Assembly: GCF_011605345.1 (NCBI RefSeq) | Contig: NZ_JAAOXM010000003.1 | Span: forward strand, 248,001 to 312,000 | DNA from: Burkholderia sp. D-99 | GTDB lineage: Bacteria > Pseudomonadota > Gammaproteobacteria > Burkholderiales > Burkholderiaceae | Reading direction: 5' to 3' | Length of the DNA: 64,000 bases | Shown here: positions 29,543 through 37,240 of the stretch, piece by piece | Layout: the number at the start of each line of letters is the position of its first letter | How positions within the stretch are numbered: the stretch's first letter is position 1 | Notes under the pieces: generated by a model | Database searches by the model: none | Seen by the model: the letters and a program-made list of their open reading frames with translations, nothing else | Told to the model about the DNA's origin: nothing | Program-made: the position numbers and the translations under genes

Positions 29543-31546
29543 TTAGCTAGCGTTCGCGCCGCTCGATCTACGACGCACGCTATCCTTTTGACGTTCGGCG
29601 CATCGAATGGCCCGGATGCCGTCGGACGCAATGAACGGCGCGATACCGTCTGCTTCAGGGAAGGCCAGCCCATCGACGACTCCGGCCAACTGGTCCGCAT
29701 CCCGGTCCTTCGCATAGCGGTTCCAGCTTTCAGTGTCTCCTCGCTGATGTCCTGCTATTTGCGCCATCACCCGTTCCGGAGTGCCTAGACGCTCGGTTGC
29801 GGTCAGGAACGTGTGTCGGAACGAGTGAAACGTCTTCATTCCGTTTCGTTCGATGCCGAGCGTTCGCCCCAAGAATCGTTCATTGAACCAAGAACTAGCT
29901 GGCTTCCCATAGCCTTTGACCGCATCCCGTTTGAGTTCCGGGAAAAGACGGGTGTAGCCTGCTTTGCGAAGTGCGTGAACGTATTCCGGCAGCCCGAGTT
30001 GGACGAGCCTGTCATGTAGTGGAACGACACGTAACGCGTTGATCGTCTTCAGGGATTTGTCGCTCTCGTCAACTTTGTCGGACCCCATGAGGTTGAAATC
30101 GAGATACCACGCGCCGCCTTCCGTCTGGTGGATGTCCGATAGGTATAACTGGCAGAGTTCGTTGATTCGTCCGCCAGTGAATAAACCTAGCAGGGGCAGC
30201 CAATAGTAGTGCGGTCGCCAGGTTGTCCAGCCGGTTGCGTTGAATGACCCGGTGCCGGTAGTGAACCAGTCTTGGGCGAAGATCAACGACAACTCCTGCG
30301 ACGTAAATGCATGTCGTTCGTCTTGCGCGCGCGGCACGTTGAAACGCCCGTCTCCACGCTTATAGTCGGAGGCCGGGTTGAACCTCAACATATGCTTCCG
30401 CTCCCCGAACGCGAGGATTTCACTCAGGCGGCCAATATGCCCCTTGATCGTCGCTTCTCTCTTGCGTTCAAGTCCTTCGCGTTCCGCAATGCGGATCAAC
30501 TCGTCCAGTGAATCGGTTCCGAACCGGCGCTTGGCCAGATAGATGTCGGAGGGCAGTTGCGCCAAGCTGCTGGCGTATTGGTCGATAGTTTCCAGTTCAA
30601 TTTCGCCGAGTTCGGGGTCTCCCATCAGGTCGCGAAACAGACCGGCTTCTGTCGTCATGCGCCGGGTTTGATCTTCGCCCCATGTGCGACTTCGCGCGTA
30701 AAGCTCGAAGAGGCCCCAGAACCGCTTCTTGCCGTGCTTTGCGGTAATTGGATCGAATACGACCGGCGTTGGCTCAATGCTTGTCGGGGAACCGGCTGGG
30801 ACAGGGCCAGCGGTCGATGAGGGGCTTGGGACAGACAGTGCAGGTATTGTCGCGCGCGAAATGATCGACGGCGCTGGCAGGGCGACCGTGGGGGCAGGGC
30901 TGAGTGACGCAACGAGCCGGCCACGAACCTTTGTGACGGCCGTTTTGAGAACGATGCAACGCGCGAGGTCCACGGAGATCGGTTCCTCAAGGAAGATGCC
31001 CGCTGACTTGCCGTCGCGGAACACACCTTCTTGGGTCACCCCGGCGGTGACGACGTGTTGCAGCGTGGCCCGAGGATCGAGGAAGCGCACCAGTCCAGTG
31101 TGGAGTGTCTGTTCGCGATAGGCTTCGACTTCATTCCAGATGAATTCGCCGCCGAAGTCCCGATCAAGGTCATTGAGAACAGGCACTCGCCAGCAGGGCT
31201 GCCTGTGGAAATGCATGAAGACTTGCGCGCCATCGTTGAGCAGTTCATTCGCCAATAGTTGCGGCGGCATACCAATGGTCCGCGCAGCGTCCACAACGGG
31301 GATCATGCCCGCGCCGTCGATCAGCGGGTTTTCCGCCCTCAGTTTTTCGATGTCCAACGTCATGAAGTGCTCGCGCCAGTGCGACAGAATTCGATGGGCG
31401 ACGAGTTTAGCGGCTTCCCAATCCCGGAGTCGGGTGGACGCATGAATTTCGGTCTTGCCGATTGCTACGCGCAACCGATGCGGGACGACGAGACGAACGA
31501 CGTAGATGCCGCTGGGGCGACGATAGAGGCAGGAGGTTTGAGCCAC
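29543..31546 (-). CDS. Tyrosine recombinase, island integrase
   Basis: 667 residues. Catalyses integration and excision at the tRNA-Gly 3' end. Catalytic residues are visible: Arg460 in FTGGRINELCQL, His574-x2-Arg577 in HSFRHTFLT, His600 in AGHQRGD and the nucleophile Tyr611 in SWNRYAK. The N-terminal 200 residues carry an arm-binding-type domain, followed by a Pro/Ser-rich linker (about 215-262) before the core-binding and catalytic domains; such long integrases are typical of genomic islands. Start GTG at 31546. It lies 84 bases from the tRNA and reads into the island, the usual arrangement. Confidence 0.93.
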   Translation of the reverse strand: MAQTSCLYRRPSGIYVVRLVVPHRLRVAIGKTEIHASTRLRDWEAAKLVAHRILSHWREHFMTLDIEKLRAENPLIDGAGMIPVVDAARTIGMPPQLLANELLNDGAQVFMHFHRQPCWRVPVLNDLDRDFGGEFIWNEVEAYREQTLHTGLVRFLDPRATLQHVVTAGVTQEGVFRDGKSAGIFLEEPISVDLARCIVLKTAVTKVRGRLVASLSPAPTVALPAPSIISRATIPALSVPSPSSTAGPVPAGSPTSIEPTPVVFDPITAKHGKKRFWGLFELYARSRTWGEDQTRRMTTEAGLFRDLMGDPELGEIELETIDQYASSLAQLPSDIYLAKRRFGTDSLDELIRIAEREGLERKREATIKGHIGRLSEILAFGERKHMLRFNPASDYKRGDGRFNVPRAQDERHAFTSQELSLIFAQDWFTTGTGSFNATGWTTWRPHYYWLPLLGLFTGGRINELCQLYLSDIHQTEGGAWYLDFNLMGSDKVDESDKSLKTINALRVVPLHDRLVQLGLPEYVHALRKAGYTRLFPELKRDAVKGYGKPASSWFNERFLGRTLGIERNGMKTFHSFRHTFLTATERLGTPERVMAQIAGHQRGDTESWNRYAKDRDADQLAGVVDGLAFPEADGIAPFIASDGIRAIRCAERQKDSVRRRSSGANAS

Positions 31547-31629
31547 CGTAGGAGACCACTGTAGTAGTGGTGCGGCGAAGCTCGTGAGACACGCACATAA
31601 CCCAGTGGAATCAAGGGGCTATACGGTGT

Positions 31630-31653
31630 GTGGAGCGGGCGATGGGAATCGAA
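31630..31653 (-). repeat. attR-like copy within tRNA-Gly
   Basis: Identical to 23937-23960. It covers the acceptor 3' strand, CCA and the adjacent T-arm of the intact tRNA, so integration left the tRNA functional at this end. Confidence 0.85.
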
Positions 31654-31705
31654 CCCACGTCATCAGCTTGGGAAGCTGAGGTAATGGCCATTATACGACG
31701 CCCGC
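31631..31705 (-). tRNA. tRNA-Gly (anticodon CCC)
   Basis: 75 nt including an encoded CCA. The acceptor stem GCGGGCG/CGCCCGC is perfect, the anticodon loop TTCCCAA sits on a TCAGC/GCTGA stem, and GGTTCGATTCC forms the T loop. Its 3' end is the integration target for the left island. A second, truncated copy lies at 37053-37093 and an orphan 3' end at 23937-23960. Confidence 0.95.
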
Positions 31706-31715
31706 AGAGCCTGCG

Positions 31716-31745
31716 ATTCTACAGGGGTTTGGGTGGGGATGGCAA
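31716..31745 (-). promoter_or_regulatory. Promoter of tRNA-Gly(CCC)
   Basis: Minus-strand -35 TTGCCA (31745-31740) and -10 TAGAAT (31721-31716), spaced 18 bp and ending 11 bases before the mature tRNA 5' end. The same geometry recurs upstream of the truncated copy. Confidence 0.75.
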
Positions 31746-31952
31746 GCGGGCGGTTTTGGGCGGTGGCGGCGAAACTGGCATGGCTGGATCGTGGGGCGGT
31801 GGCGTCGCTGGCTTTGGTCCGATGTTCTCTTTCGGCCGTGCGAGCGTTTACAATAAGTGCCACGCGATGCGTCACAGCCTCGGAACATGTTCCATTGCGG
31901 TCGGGGCACGCAACATGACACTCACACCGCGCAAATTGGGGTCGCATAGAAA

Positions 31953-32816
31953 ATGTCAAGCCAAGTTATTGTCGAACAGGTCATCGCGATATTGGGTAAA
32001 CCAGTATGTAGCGGAGAGAAGTTCGCAATCTTTCATGCGGACTGCATGGAAGCGATGAAGGCACTACCCGCAGAGCTAGTCGATTTGACTGTCACCTCAC
32101 CTCCTTACAATATCGGCAAGGCTTATGAAAACACGATGCCATTGGACGAGTATGTTCAATGGTGCGGCGATTGGATGAGGGAGGTGTATCGACTAACTAA
32201 ATCGAACGGTGCTTTCTGGCTTAATGTGGGTTACATACCAGTCGAAGGACGAGCCAAGGCTCTGCCGTTACCTTATCTGCTTTGGGACAAAGTTCCATTC
32301 TTCCTTATTCAGGAGCTCGTTTGGAACTATGGAGCAGGAGTCGCTGCACGGAAATTCCTGTCTCCTCGCAACGAGAAATTCATTTGGTATGTTAAGGATC
32401 AAGAAAATTATACGTTCAATCTTGACGAAATCCGCGATCCAGACGTCAAATATCCAAATCAGAAGAAGAACGGCAAGCTTCGCTGCAATACCGCCGGAAA
32501 AAATCCATCTGATGTCTGGCAAATTGCCAAGGTGACGTCCGGTGCGCAGCGCTCCTCAGCAGAGCGAGCACCGCATCCGGCACAGTTTCCCATGGACCTT
32601 ATTGATAGGCTAGTCAAGGGTTTTTCAAACGTTCAAGATCTGGTGATGGATCCTTTCATGGGATCTGGAACGACGGCTGAGTGTGCAGTTCGCAATGGAC
32701 GCTTCGTTATCGGATTTGAGAAGGAACGAGCGTATTGCGATTACATCGCTCAGCGGTTGAAGTGGGCCGAAAACCAGAGCACTTCTCTCTTTCAGCTTGA
32801 ATATACTGACGCGTAG
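31953..32816 (+). CDS. Type II DNA methyltransferase (beta class, SPPY; likely m4C)
   Basis: 287 residues. Motif IV TSPPYNIG is at residues 48-55 and the SAM motif DPFMGSGTT at about 233-241; motif IV before motif I defines the beta class. The Ser-Pro-Pro-Tyr form favours N4-cytosine methylation. It is convergent with a ScaI-like endonuclease, the 3' ends overlapping by 25 bases (32792-32816). ScaI's own methyltransferase is an m4C enzyme, which agrees. Inferred target is AGTACT-like; motif inference alone cannot prove it. Codon use is more AT-tolerant than in the core. Confidence 0.88.
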   Translation: MSSQVIVEQVIAILGKPVCSGEKFAIFHADCMEAMKALPAELVDLTVTSPPYNIGKAYENTMPLDEYVQWCGDWMREVYRLTKSNGAFWLNVGYIPVEGRAKALPLPYLLWDKVPFFLIQELVWNYGAGVAARKFLSPRNEKFIWYVKDQENYTFNLDEIRDPDVKYPNQKKNGKLRCNTAGKNPSDVWQIAKVTSGAQRSSAERAPHPAQFPMDLIDRLVKGFSNVQDLVMDPFMGSGTTAECAVRNGRFVIGFEKERAYCDYIAQRLKWAENQSTSLFQLEYTDA

Positions 32817-33547
32817 GCCATGGCGGCATCCCTTGCCTTTAAAAGGCGGGGATGCAGCGCGCCATTGTAGTGAAGCAAATCTCGTACTGTAAGCACGCGT
32901 AGAGCGTTCGCTATTTCTACGGTCATGGGTCCCATGTGGGGCAAAATTCCAACAGGTGCGTTTAGTGTGTATTCGCCCCGAATCGGGATTAGCTTGCTTG
33001 CGTAGACTTCATCTGGAAGTCCTGCCATCTGTCCAGTTGGCGATTTTTGGGGCTGCCAGTCGCTTCCGTCGATCCAGCCGAATCGAATAAGATTTAGCGT
33101 TTCACGATAAAAGTTGACGGTGATGTAGTATCCAGATTTATCTTTCTTCGAAGCCCCGCCATTGACGAGTTCTTGTCCATAGCTTCGATTGCCATAGACC
33201 TTTAGGCCAAGTTGCCCAGACGTCTTCACCTCAATTGAAAAGCGCGAATCGGGGATGTAGTGAATGTCCTTTTCCGCAGCAGACGCAGATCCTCGCCATA
33301 GAGCTGGATATCTGCGCGCAAGCTCATGGGAAAACAGCTTTTCGAAGAAGTAGCCGATGACCGTTGCGGGAGGAAGAACGTTCTTTAGCGGCAGATGGTT
33401 CAGATCAGTCCCGATGCGCGTCGACCAGACTGCTTGCCACGCGGACAACGCTATGTCCCTGATTTCCTCGAGTCCCAACGGATGTTGTTGCACGAGAGAC
33501 TCGGTGATCTGAGGCCATTTACTGATTGGGGCGTTCTGGTAGGGCAT
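32792..33547 (-). CDS. ScaI-family restriction endonuclease
   Basis: 251 residues. PD-(D/E)XK nuclease: Asp94 in AEKDIHYIPD and Glu106-x-Lys108 in FSIEVKTSG. The segments WPQITESLVQQHPL, RGSASAAEKDIHYIPD and YGNRSYGQE closely recall ScaI (recognition AGTACT). The ATG at 33547 aligns the N-terminus with ScaI; a GTG at 33562 is an alternative. Forms a restriction-modification system with the convergent m4C-type methyltransferase. The family call comes from recalled sequence similarity; the recognition site is inferred. Confidence 0.78.
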   Translation of the reverse strand: MPYQNAPISKWPQITESLVQQHPLGLEEIRDIALSAWQAVWSTRIGTDLNHLPLKNVLPPATVIGYFFEKLFSHELARRYPALWRGSASAAEKDIHYIPDSRFSIEVKTSGQLGLKVYGNRSYGQELVNGGASKKDKSGYYITVNFYRETLNLIRFGWIDGSDWQPQKSPTGQMAGLPDEVYASKLIPIRGEYTLNAPVGILPHMGPMTVEIANALRVLTVRDLLHYNGALHPRLLKARDAAMAYASVYSS

Positions 33548-33700
33548 TCCGATCAATTCCACGATGCAGCGGTCCGGTTGCGATTGGAAACACTGATTGT
33601 TTCACATCGCGCCCTTTTTCGAAATACCTTGTGTGTGCGTCGCAAGACTCTGCAGCCCGGCACCGTTGTCGGCCCGTGCCTAGCATTGGATAGTCGTCTT

Positions 33701-33931
33701 ATGGACGACATCAAACACCCCAACGATTTTCCGCCGCTGAGCATCGAGCAGATTCGCGATCTGGCTAAAGCCATGCGTGAAGATTTCGGCGGAATTCTCT
33801 CTCGGGCAGATTTCACCGAAAGCCTGCTGATGCTGCTTGAAGACATTCCCGGATTCGAATTTGGCGAGGCGGACACGACGCCCATCGAATCCGCGTGGGC
33901 CGAATATAACTCCCGTCACCTCGACTCCTGA
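33701..33931 (+). CDS. Small hypothetical protein
   Basis: 76 residues beginning MDDIKHPNDFPPLSIEQIRD; acidic and predicted helical, with no recognised family, signal or membrane segment. It is divergent from the ScaI-like endonuclease and ends 5 bases before the stop of the XRE regulator (convergent). The size would suit a small regulatory partner or an antitoxin-like product, but nothing in the sequence shows this. The start is uncertain; the frame is open further upstream. Confidence 0.45.
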   Translation: MDDIKHPNDFPPLSIEQIRDLAKAMREDFGGILSRADFTESLLMLLEDIPGFEFGEADTTPIESAWAEYNSRHLDS

Positions 33932-33935
33932 GCCT

Positions 33936-34334
33936 CTACTCGCGTTGTTTGCTCTTGATCGGGTGTTTCGCCTTGAGCATGTGGGTGAACTGCTGAACGA
34001 AATTCACGACCAGCGTTCGCTCATCGCTGTCCAGTTCATCAAGTGCGTCCGCGATCATCGCTAGTTGGTCGTCTGGCCGCCTCGATCCGCGCCGCAATAG
34101 TTGGTCCACCGAGCAATCCAGCGCATCGCTGAGTTGTTGGAGGCGATGCAATGTCGGCATCCTCGTGCCGCGCTCCCACCGGCTGATCGCTTCCTGTTCC
34201 AGATCGATCATCTCCGCGAGCTTGGCCTGAGTCAGACCGCGGGCGCGTCGTTGTTCGGCAATAGCGGTCCCAACGCGGGCGGCAAGCAGTGCGTCTTGGT
34301 TGTCGTCGGTGGGCAGAGTAGTGTGGGTAGTCAT
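33936..34334 (-). CDS. XRE-family regulator (candidate restriction control protein)
   Basis: 132 residues. HTH at about residues 20-75: IAEQRRARGLTQAKLAEMI, then DLEQEAISRWERGTRMPTLH. The C-terminal 50 residues (DDQLAMIADALDELDSDERT) form a helical extension. The ATG at 34334 is 39 bases from a 13-bp perfect inverted repeat (34373-34405), which is a plausible autoregulatory operator. It may control the nearby restriction-modification genes, though it is separated from them by one small gene. Confidence 0.8.
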   Translation of the reverse strand: MTTHTTLPTDDNQDALLAARVGTAIAEQRRARGLTQAKLAEMIDLEQEAISRWERGTRMPTLHRLQQLSDALDCSVDQLLRRGSRRPDDQLAMIADALDELDSDERTLVVNFVQQFTHMLKAKHPIKSKQRE

Positions 34335-34372
34335 AGGACGATATGGTCGTATTCATTCCGATTAAGTTGAGC

Positions 34373-34405
34373 AACCATATTGGAATTCAATATTCCAATA
34401 TGGTT
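34373..34405. promoter_or_regulatory. 13-bp inverted-repeat operator upstream of the XRE gene
   Basis: Arms AACCATATTGGAA and TTCCAATATGGTT pair perfectly around a 7-base spacer. A half-site ATATGGT recurs at 34342-34348 between it and the gene start. The site is AT-rich in a GC-rich genome and sits in the divergent region of the XRE and MarR-like genes. Confidence 0.7.
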
Positions 34406-34531
34406 GAATAAATTCTGGCTTTGCAGTATGTGCGGAGGACGTCTGAGCGGTCGGGGAAGTGCGCAAATACCGACGGGCAGGTGGCTGCTGTAGGGCGGTG
34501 GCCTTGATGGTTTCAGAAAAACTAACGAACT

Positions 34532-35011
34532 ATGACCGCGAACGATTCACTTTCCCGATTCCATTCCTTCATGGCGGTCTATGAGGGCTGCCGTGCTTCG
34601 GCGTTGGGTAACGCGTTGCAGATGACACCGATGGCAGCACGGGCGCTCAGTTTGATTTGTGCGTTTCCCGGCATGACCCTGCATGAGCTGAGTTGTATTC
34701 TCGGCGGTAGTCCGGGGCAGGTGATTGGGGCTGCATTCGATCTTCAGCATCTCGGGTACGCTGAGATGAGCGAGGAGCGAAACGACGACCGTCGCCGGGT
34801 TCTGAGACCGATTCGAGAAAGAATGTTTGGCTTCGATGGCTACCAGCGGCTCGTCGGTAATCTTGCGACAGACGCGGGAATCACTGGGCAATTGGAGGCG
34901 CTGCTGCCGTTGCTCCAGGACGTGCTGACGAAGGAACTGGAGGAGTTGCAGGGCGACGCACAGAATGTCCAGTATCAGGCGCAACGTCGGATTCTGGCGC
35001 GCGTCGCGTAA
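34532..35011 (+). CDS. MarR-like winged-helix regulator
   Basis: 159 residues. A winged helix spans about residues 35-95: AARALSLICAFPGMTLHELS, then DLQHLGYAEMSEERNDDRRRVLRP, whose beta-wing and DRRR motif suit MarR-family proteins. The C-terminal helices (LEALLPLLQDVLTKELEEL) could be the dimerisation region. The ATG at 34532 is the best start. It is divergent from the XRE gene, with the inverted-repeat operator between them. Ligand and targets unknown. Confidence 0.62.
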   Translation: MTANDSLSRFHSFMAVYEGCRASALGNALQMTPMAARALSLICAFPGMTLHELSCILGGSPGQVIGAAFDLQHLGYAEMSEERNDDRRRVLRPIRERMFGFDGYQRLVGNLATDAGITGQLEALLPLLQDVLTKELEELQGDAQNVQYQAQRRILARVA

Positions 35012-35054
35012 TTATGGCTGCCGGTACGAACTCAGCCAGCAGCGTTGCGGCACA

Positions 35055-35300
35055 CTACCTGCGACGCTGCGATTTCCCATGGCCGGAGTCGAATGCCAGC
35101 ATGTCACTCGGGGCCACGCCCAACGTCTCGGCCAGTACGCAGATATTGTAGAGCGCGATATTCCGCTGGCCCCGTTCGATTCCACCGACGTATGACCGTG
35201 CCAAACCCGATTCGAGCGCGAGCTTTTCCTGCGACCAGCCTCGTGCCTTGCGCAGTTCCACCAGTCGTTTTCCGAATAGTTCCAGCGGATCGTAATCCAT
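35055..35300 (-). CDS. XRE-family helix-turn-helix regulator
   Basis: 81 residues, essentially one Cro/C1-type HTH: FGKRLVELRKARGWSQEKL, ALESGLARSYVGGIERGQRN, then a short tail with basic end. The size is typical of controller proteins of restriction systems. The ATG at 35300 is clear. It is divergent from a small exported protein gene. The target operator was not located with confidence. Confidence 0.78.
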   Translation of the reverse strand: MDYDPLELFGKRLVELRKARGWSQEKLALESGLARSYVGGIERGQRNIALYNICVLAETLGVAPSDMLAFDSGHGKSQRRR

Positions 35301-35461
35301 CGTTGGACGTCCATGAACATCCGACCGAGGGTATGGATTTGACCTTTATGAAGTCACTCTCTATGGTGACACGCACTATGAGTGACATTTGATGCTGGTG
35401 GCCGCGGATGTGCCACTGGAGGTCAGCAGGAAATCACAGAGGACCAAACGGGGATGCAGAG

Positions 35462-35737
35462 ATGATCAGGATGGGAATGGACCATACGGGGGCGAGGCAA
35501 GCCATCGCCGCAGCTATTGCGGTAATCACGCTGAATGCAGGCGCTTGTTGGGCCGATGAACTCGGCCCGAGTTGTAGGCAATATCTTCAACTGAAGCACC
35601 AATGCTTGTTGGCGAGGGCGAGCACGATTGAAGCGAATGGTAATGCGCAATCCGCACAGGAGATGCGACGTAGCATGGCGATCTGGTCGGCGTTCGGGAG
35701 CGATTGTCTTCTGTTGGTGGCCGCGTCAGCATGCTGA
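35462..35737 (+). CDS. Small exported cysteine-containing protein
   Basis: 91 residues. A signal peptide with AIAAAIAVITLNAGACWA precedes a mature segment with four cysteines (SCRQYLQLKHQCLLAR, and DCLLLVAASAC at the end), consistent with disulfides in the periplasm. No family recognised. The start among ATG codons at 35462 and nearby is uncertain. Confidence 0.5.
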   Translation: MIRMGMDHTGARQAIAAAIAVITLNAGACWADELGPSCRQYLQLKHQCLLARASTIEANGNAQSAQEMRRSMAIWSAFGSDCLLLVAASAC

Positions 35738-35928
35738 GTAGATTTCATGCAGCGGAGGGTGCTGCGCTTGCGAAGTGCCTCGCGTAGATTAGACGGGCGT
35801 TGGATCTGTTGCCCGTGATCTCCAAGACATCTGCAGCGATGTCGCAAATGAGTCACTCGGATTTTAACGGTACAGTTCCGTGGTGATATCGGCGCGGCAG
35901 AAGTAGAGCGTCGCTTTTAACGAATCCA

Positions 35929-36246
35929 ATGATTAAGTGGACAGACGAAGATTTGCTGCGGCTCGATAGGCACTACGCGGAGGTAGGGGTTGCATTTCAT
36001 GCGCGTCCAATGCGGGCTGCTATGAATCTACTGGGAAGTGGGGCTGTTCTGGATGTGCTAGGGAGCCCGGATTTTCAGGAGATTGAATCTGCATATCAGA
36101 GGCTCATCCCCGAGGTGAATACAACTTGGCCCGGAATGGGGATTGGGCTTGCGACGTCTCTCGATAGGGTGCGCAAGGTTGTTGTTGCGATTGTTTATGG
36201 ACAAAACACGTTCTCGCTTGAGGAGGGTTTGGGATTTTCCTCTTGA
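35929..36246 (+). CDS. Hypothetical protein, possibly the 5' part of a broken gene
   Basis: 105 residues beginning MIKWTDEDLLRLDRHYAEV, lacking signal or membrane segments; not recognised. The stop at 36244-36246 (TGA) is followed in the same frame by an open reading of 114 codons that resembles a HEPN domain. The frame continuity suggests that this and the downstream segment were once one protein interrupted by a nonsense change, but two separate genes cannot be excluded. Confidence 0.45.
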   Translation: MIKWTDEDLLRLDRHYAEVGVAFHARPMRAAMNLLGSGAVLDVLGSPDFQEIESAYQRLIPEVNTTWPGMGIGLATSLDRVRKVVVAIVYGQNTFSLEEGLGFSS

Positions 36247-36809
36247 GAGAAGTGGTTGAGCTGGTGTCGCAACGACAGTTCAATTGCTGCCGGTAGCGCT
36301 TTTGTGCTGGCTGATCTATTCGATCTGACGTATGGCCTCGACGAGCTGCACCAGTCAAATGCAGCGACCAAATACTGGCAGATGGCGTTGTCTAATCTTG
36401 AAGATGTCACCAATATCTTGGCAAGTGGGTTTAGTGTCGCCTCAGTGCTGCAGCCGGTCTGCATGACGGCGGAGCTAGCGATAAAAGGGGCCTTGATATA
36501 TCTCGGGGATGATCCCAAAACGCTCGGTCGTCGAGATATTGGCCATCGACATGTCGTTTTGGCCGAGAGGCTGGCGAGGATGCGTTGATTGCCTCGATTG
36601 TTTCGCAGTTGCCAGATTACGTGAGTAGTCGGTATGACGGCACGCACTTGACCCGCCTTGATGTTGTGAGGCTGGCGCTTGGTGTCCAATTCATTGCGGC
36701 GTCTTCTGTCCGACGCGTTACTAATCGTGACCTCGCACTTGAGTTGGAGCGCGATCAGTGGCCCGGACCGCGTGAGCCGTATTTCAACTTCGAACTGCGC
36801 GGAGGGTGA
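36247..36809 (+). pseudogene. Frame-disrupted HEPN-like domain
   Basis: The first part (to about 36575) encodes WQMALSNLEDVTNILASGF, CMTAELAIKGALIYLGDDP and DIGHRHVVLAERL, the helical pattern with the HEPN-type H-x3-L region. A frame change near 36575 then leads to IASIVSQLPDYVSSRYDGT and LALGVQFIAASSVRRVTN in another frame, which reads as the continuation of the same fold. No good start codon precedes it except the upstream gene. Likely a decayed HEPN toxin or RNase-type protein, with a stop at 36246 and one frameshift. Sequencing error is possible. Confidence 0.5.
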
Positions 36810-37052
36810 GCAGGAGGGGCCTAGCTCGATGCATCGCAACGTAGAATCAGTCGAAGAATGCGACTGCAGATCCATCAATGCATCTATTGGCTAGGGAGAC
36901 TTCGCGATGCAAGATCATCAGCTTCTTGACGTCGGTGCTGGCGTGAAAACTGGCATCGCCGTGAAGCCCACGTGAACTGTGGTTCTTCGTCGAGCTGGGA
37001 GAAGGTGTGGCGTGAGAACGCGCGTGATTAGTGGTTCTGATTAACGCGCTGG
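36810..37052. other. Gene-free spacer ahead of the truncated tRNA
   Basis: No coding or RNA feature is supported. Two short near-repeats of GTGATTAGTGGTTCT / GGTTCTTCG type are present but weak. This is the right-hand end of the accessory block; the native sequence resumes at the tRNA fragment. Confidence 0.5.
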
Positions 37053-37093
37053 AGCTTGGGAAGCTGAGGTAATGGCCATTATACGACGCCCGC
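37053..37093 (-). pseudogene. Truncated tRNA-Gly (5' 41 nt)
   Basis: Identical to the 5' part of the complete tRNA-Gly(CCC), from the acceptor 5' strand through the D arm and anticodon loop, then ends abruptly. The 3' strand of the anticodon stem, T arm and acceptor 3' strand are missing, so it cannot fold as a tRNA. With the orphan 3' end at 23937-23960 it brackets the whole accessory region. Confidence 0.85.
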
Positions 37094-37103
37094 AGAACGC
37101 GTG

Positions 37104-37133
37104 ACTCTACAGGGATTTGCCGGGATGTGACAA
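37104..37133 (-). promoter_or_regulatory. Residual promoter of the truncated tRNA-Gly
   Basis: Minus-strand -35 TTGTCA (37133-37128) and -10 TAGAGT (37109-37104), 18 bp apart, 11 bases from the tRNA 5' end; the geometry equals that of the intact copy. The flank is homologous to 31709-31790 but diverged. Confidence 0.65.
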
Positions 37134-37240
37134 GCGGGCGGTTTCGAGAACGGCAAAACCGGCGTCGTCGGATGAGGAAGCGGTGGTTTTGCTTTCGACG
37201 CGGGATCGTTTCCTTCCTGCCGCGCGCATCGAGTTCGCGA

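Larger units (their letters stand above)
23961..31653. mobile_element. Integrative genomic island in tRNA-Gly(CCC)
   Basis: Bounded by the 24-bp direct repeats at 23937-23960 and 31630-31653. The tyrosine integrase (29543-31546) lies directly next to the intact tRNA and points into the island, the usual arrangement. Much of the interior (24.1-28.4 kb) is visibly lower in GC than the flanks. Cargo: DUF4062-like and DUF6680-like proteins, an HNH endonuclease, truncated nuclease and resolvase genes, two exported proteins and an XRE regulator. No conjugation or phage structural genes are seen, so it is probably non-autonomous or decayed apart from integration. Confidence 0.82.
31709..37052. mobile_element. 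Second accessory block between two tRNA-Gly copies
   Basis: The block lies between the complete tRNA (with its promoter flank) and a truncated tRNA 5' half. Identity of 44 bases (31665-31708 with 37053-37096) and homology over the promoter flanks mark duplication. Content: a restriction-modification pair, three regulators, an exported protein and HEPN-like debris. No recombinase is present, so the mechanism (tandem-tRNA deletion, or an element that lost its integrase) is inferred only. Exact borders are uncertain because the promoter flank (to about 31790) belongs to the tRNA unit. Confidence 0.5.
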
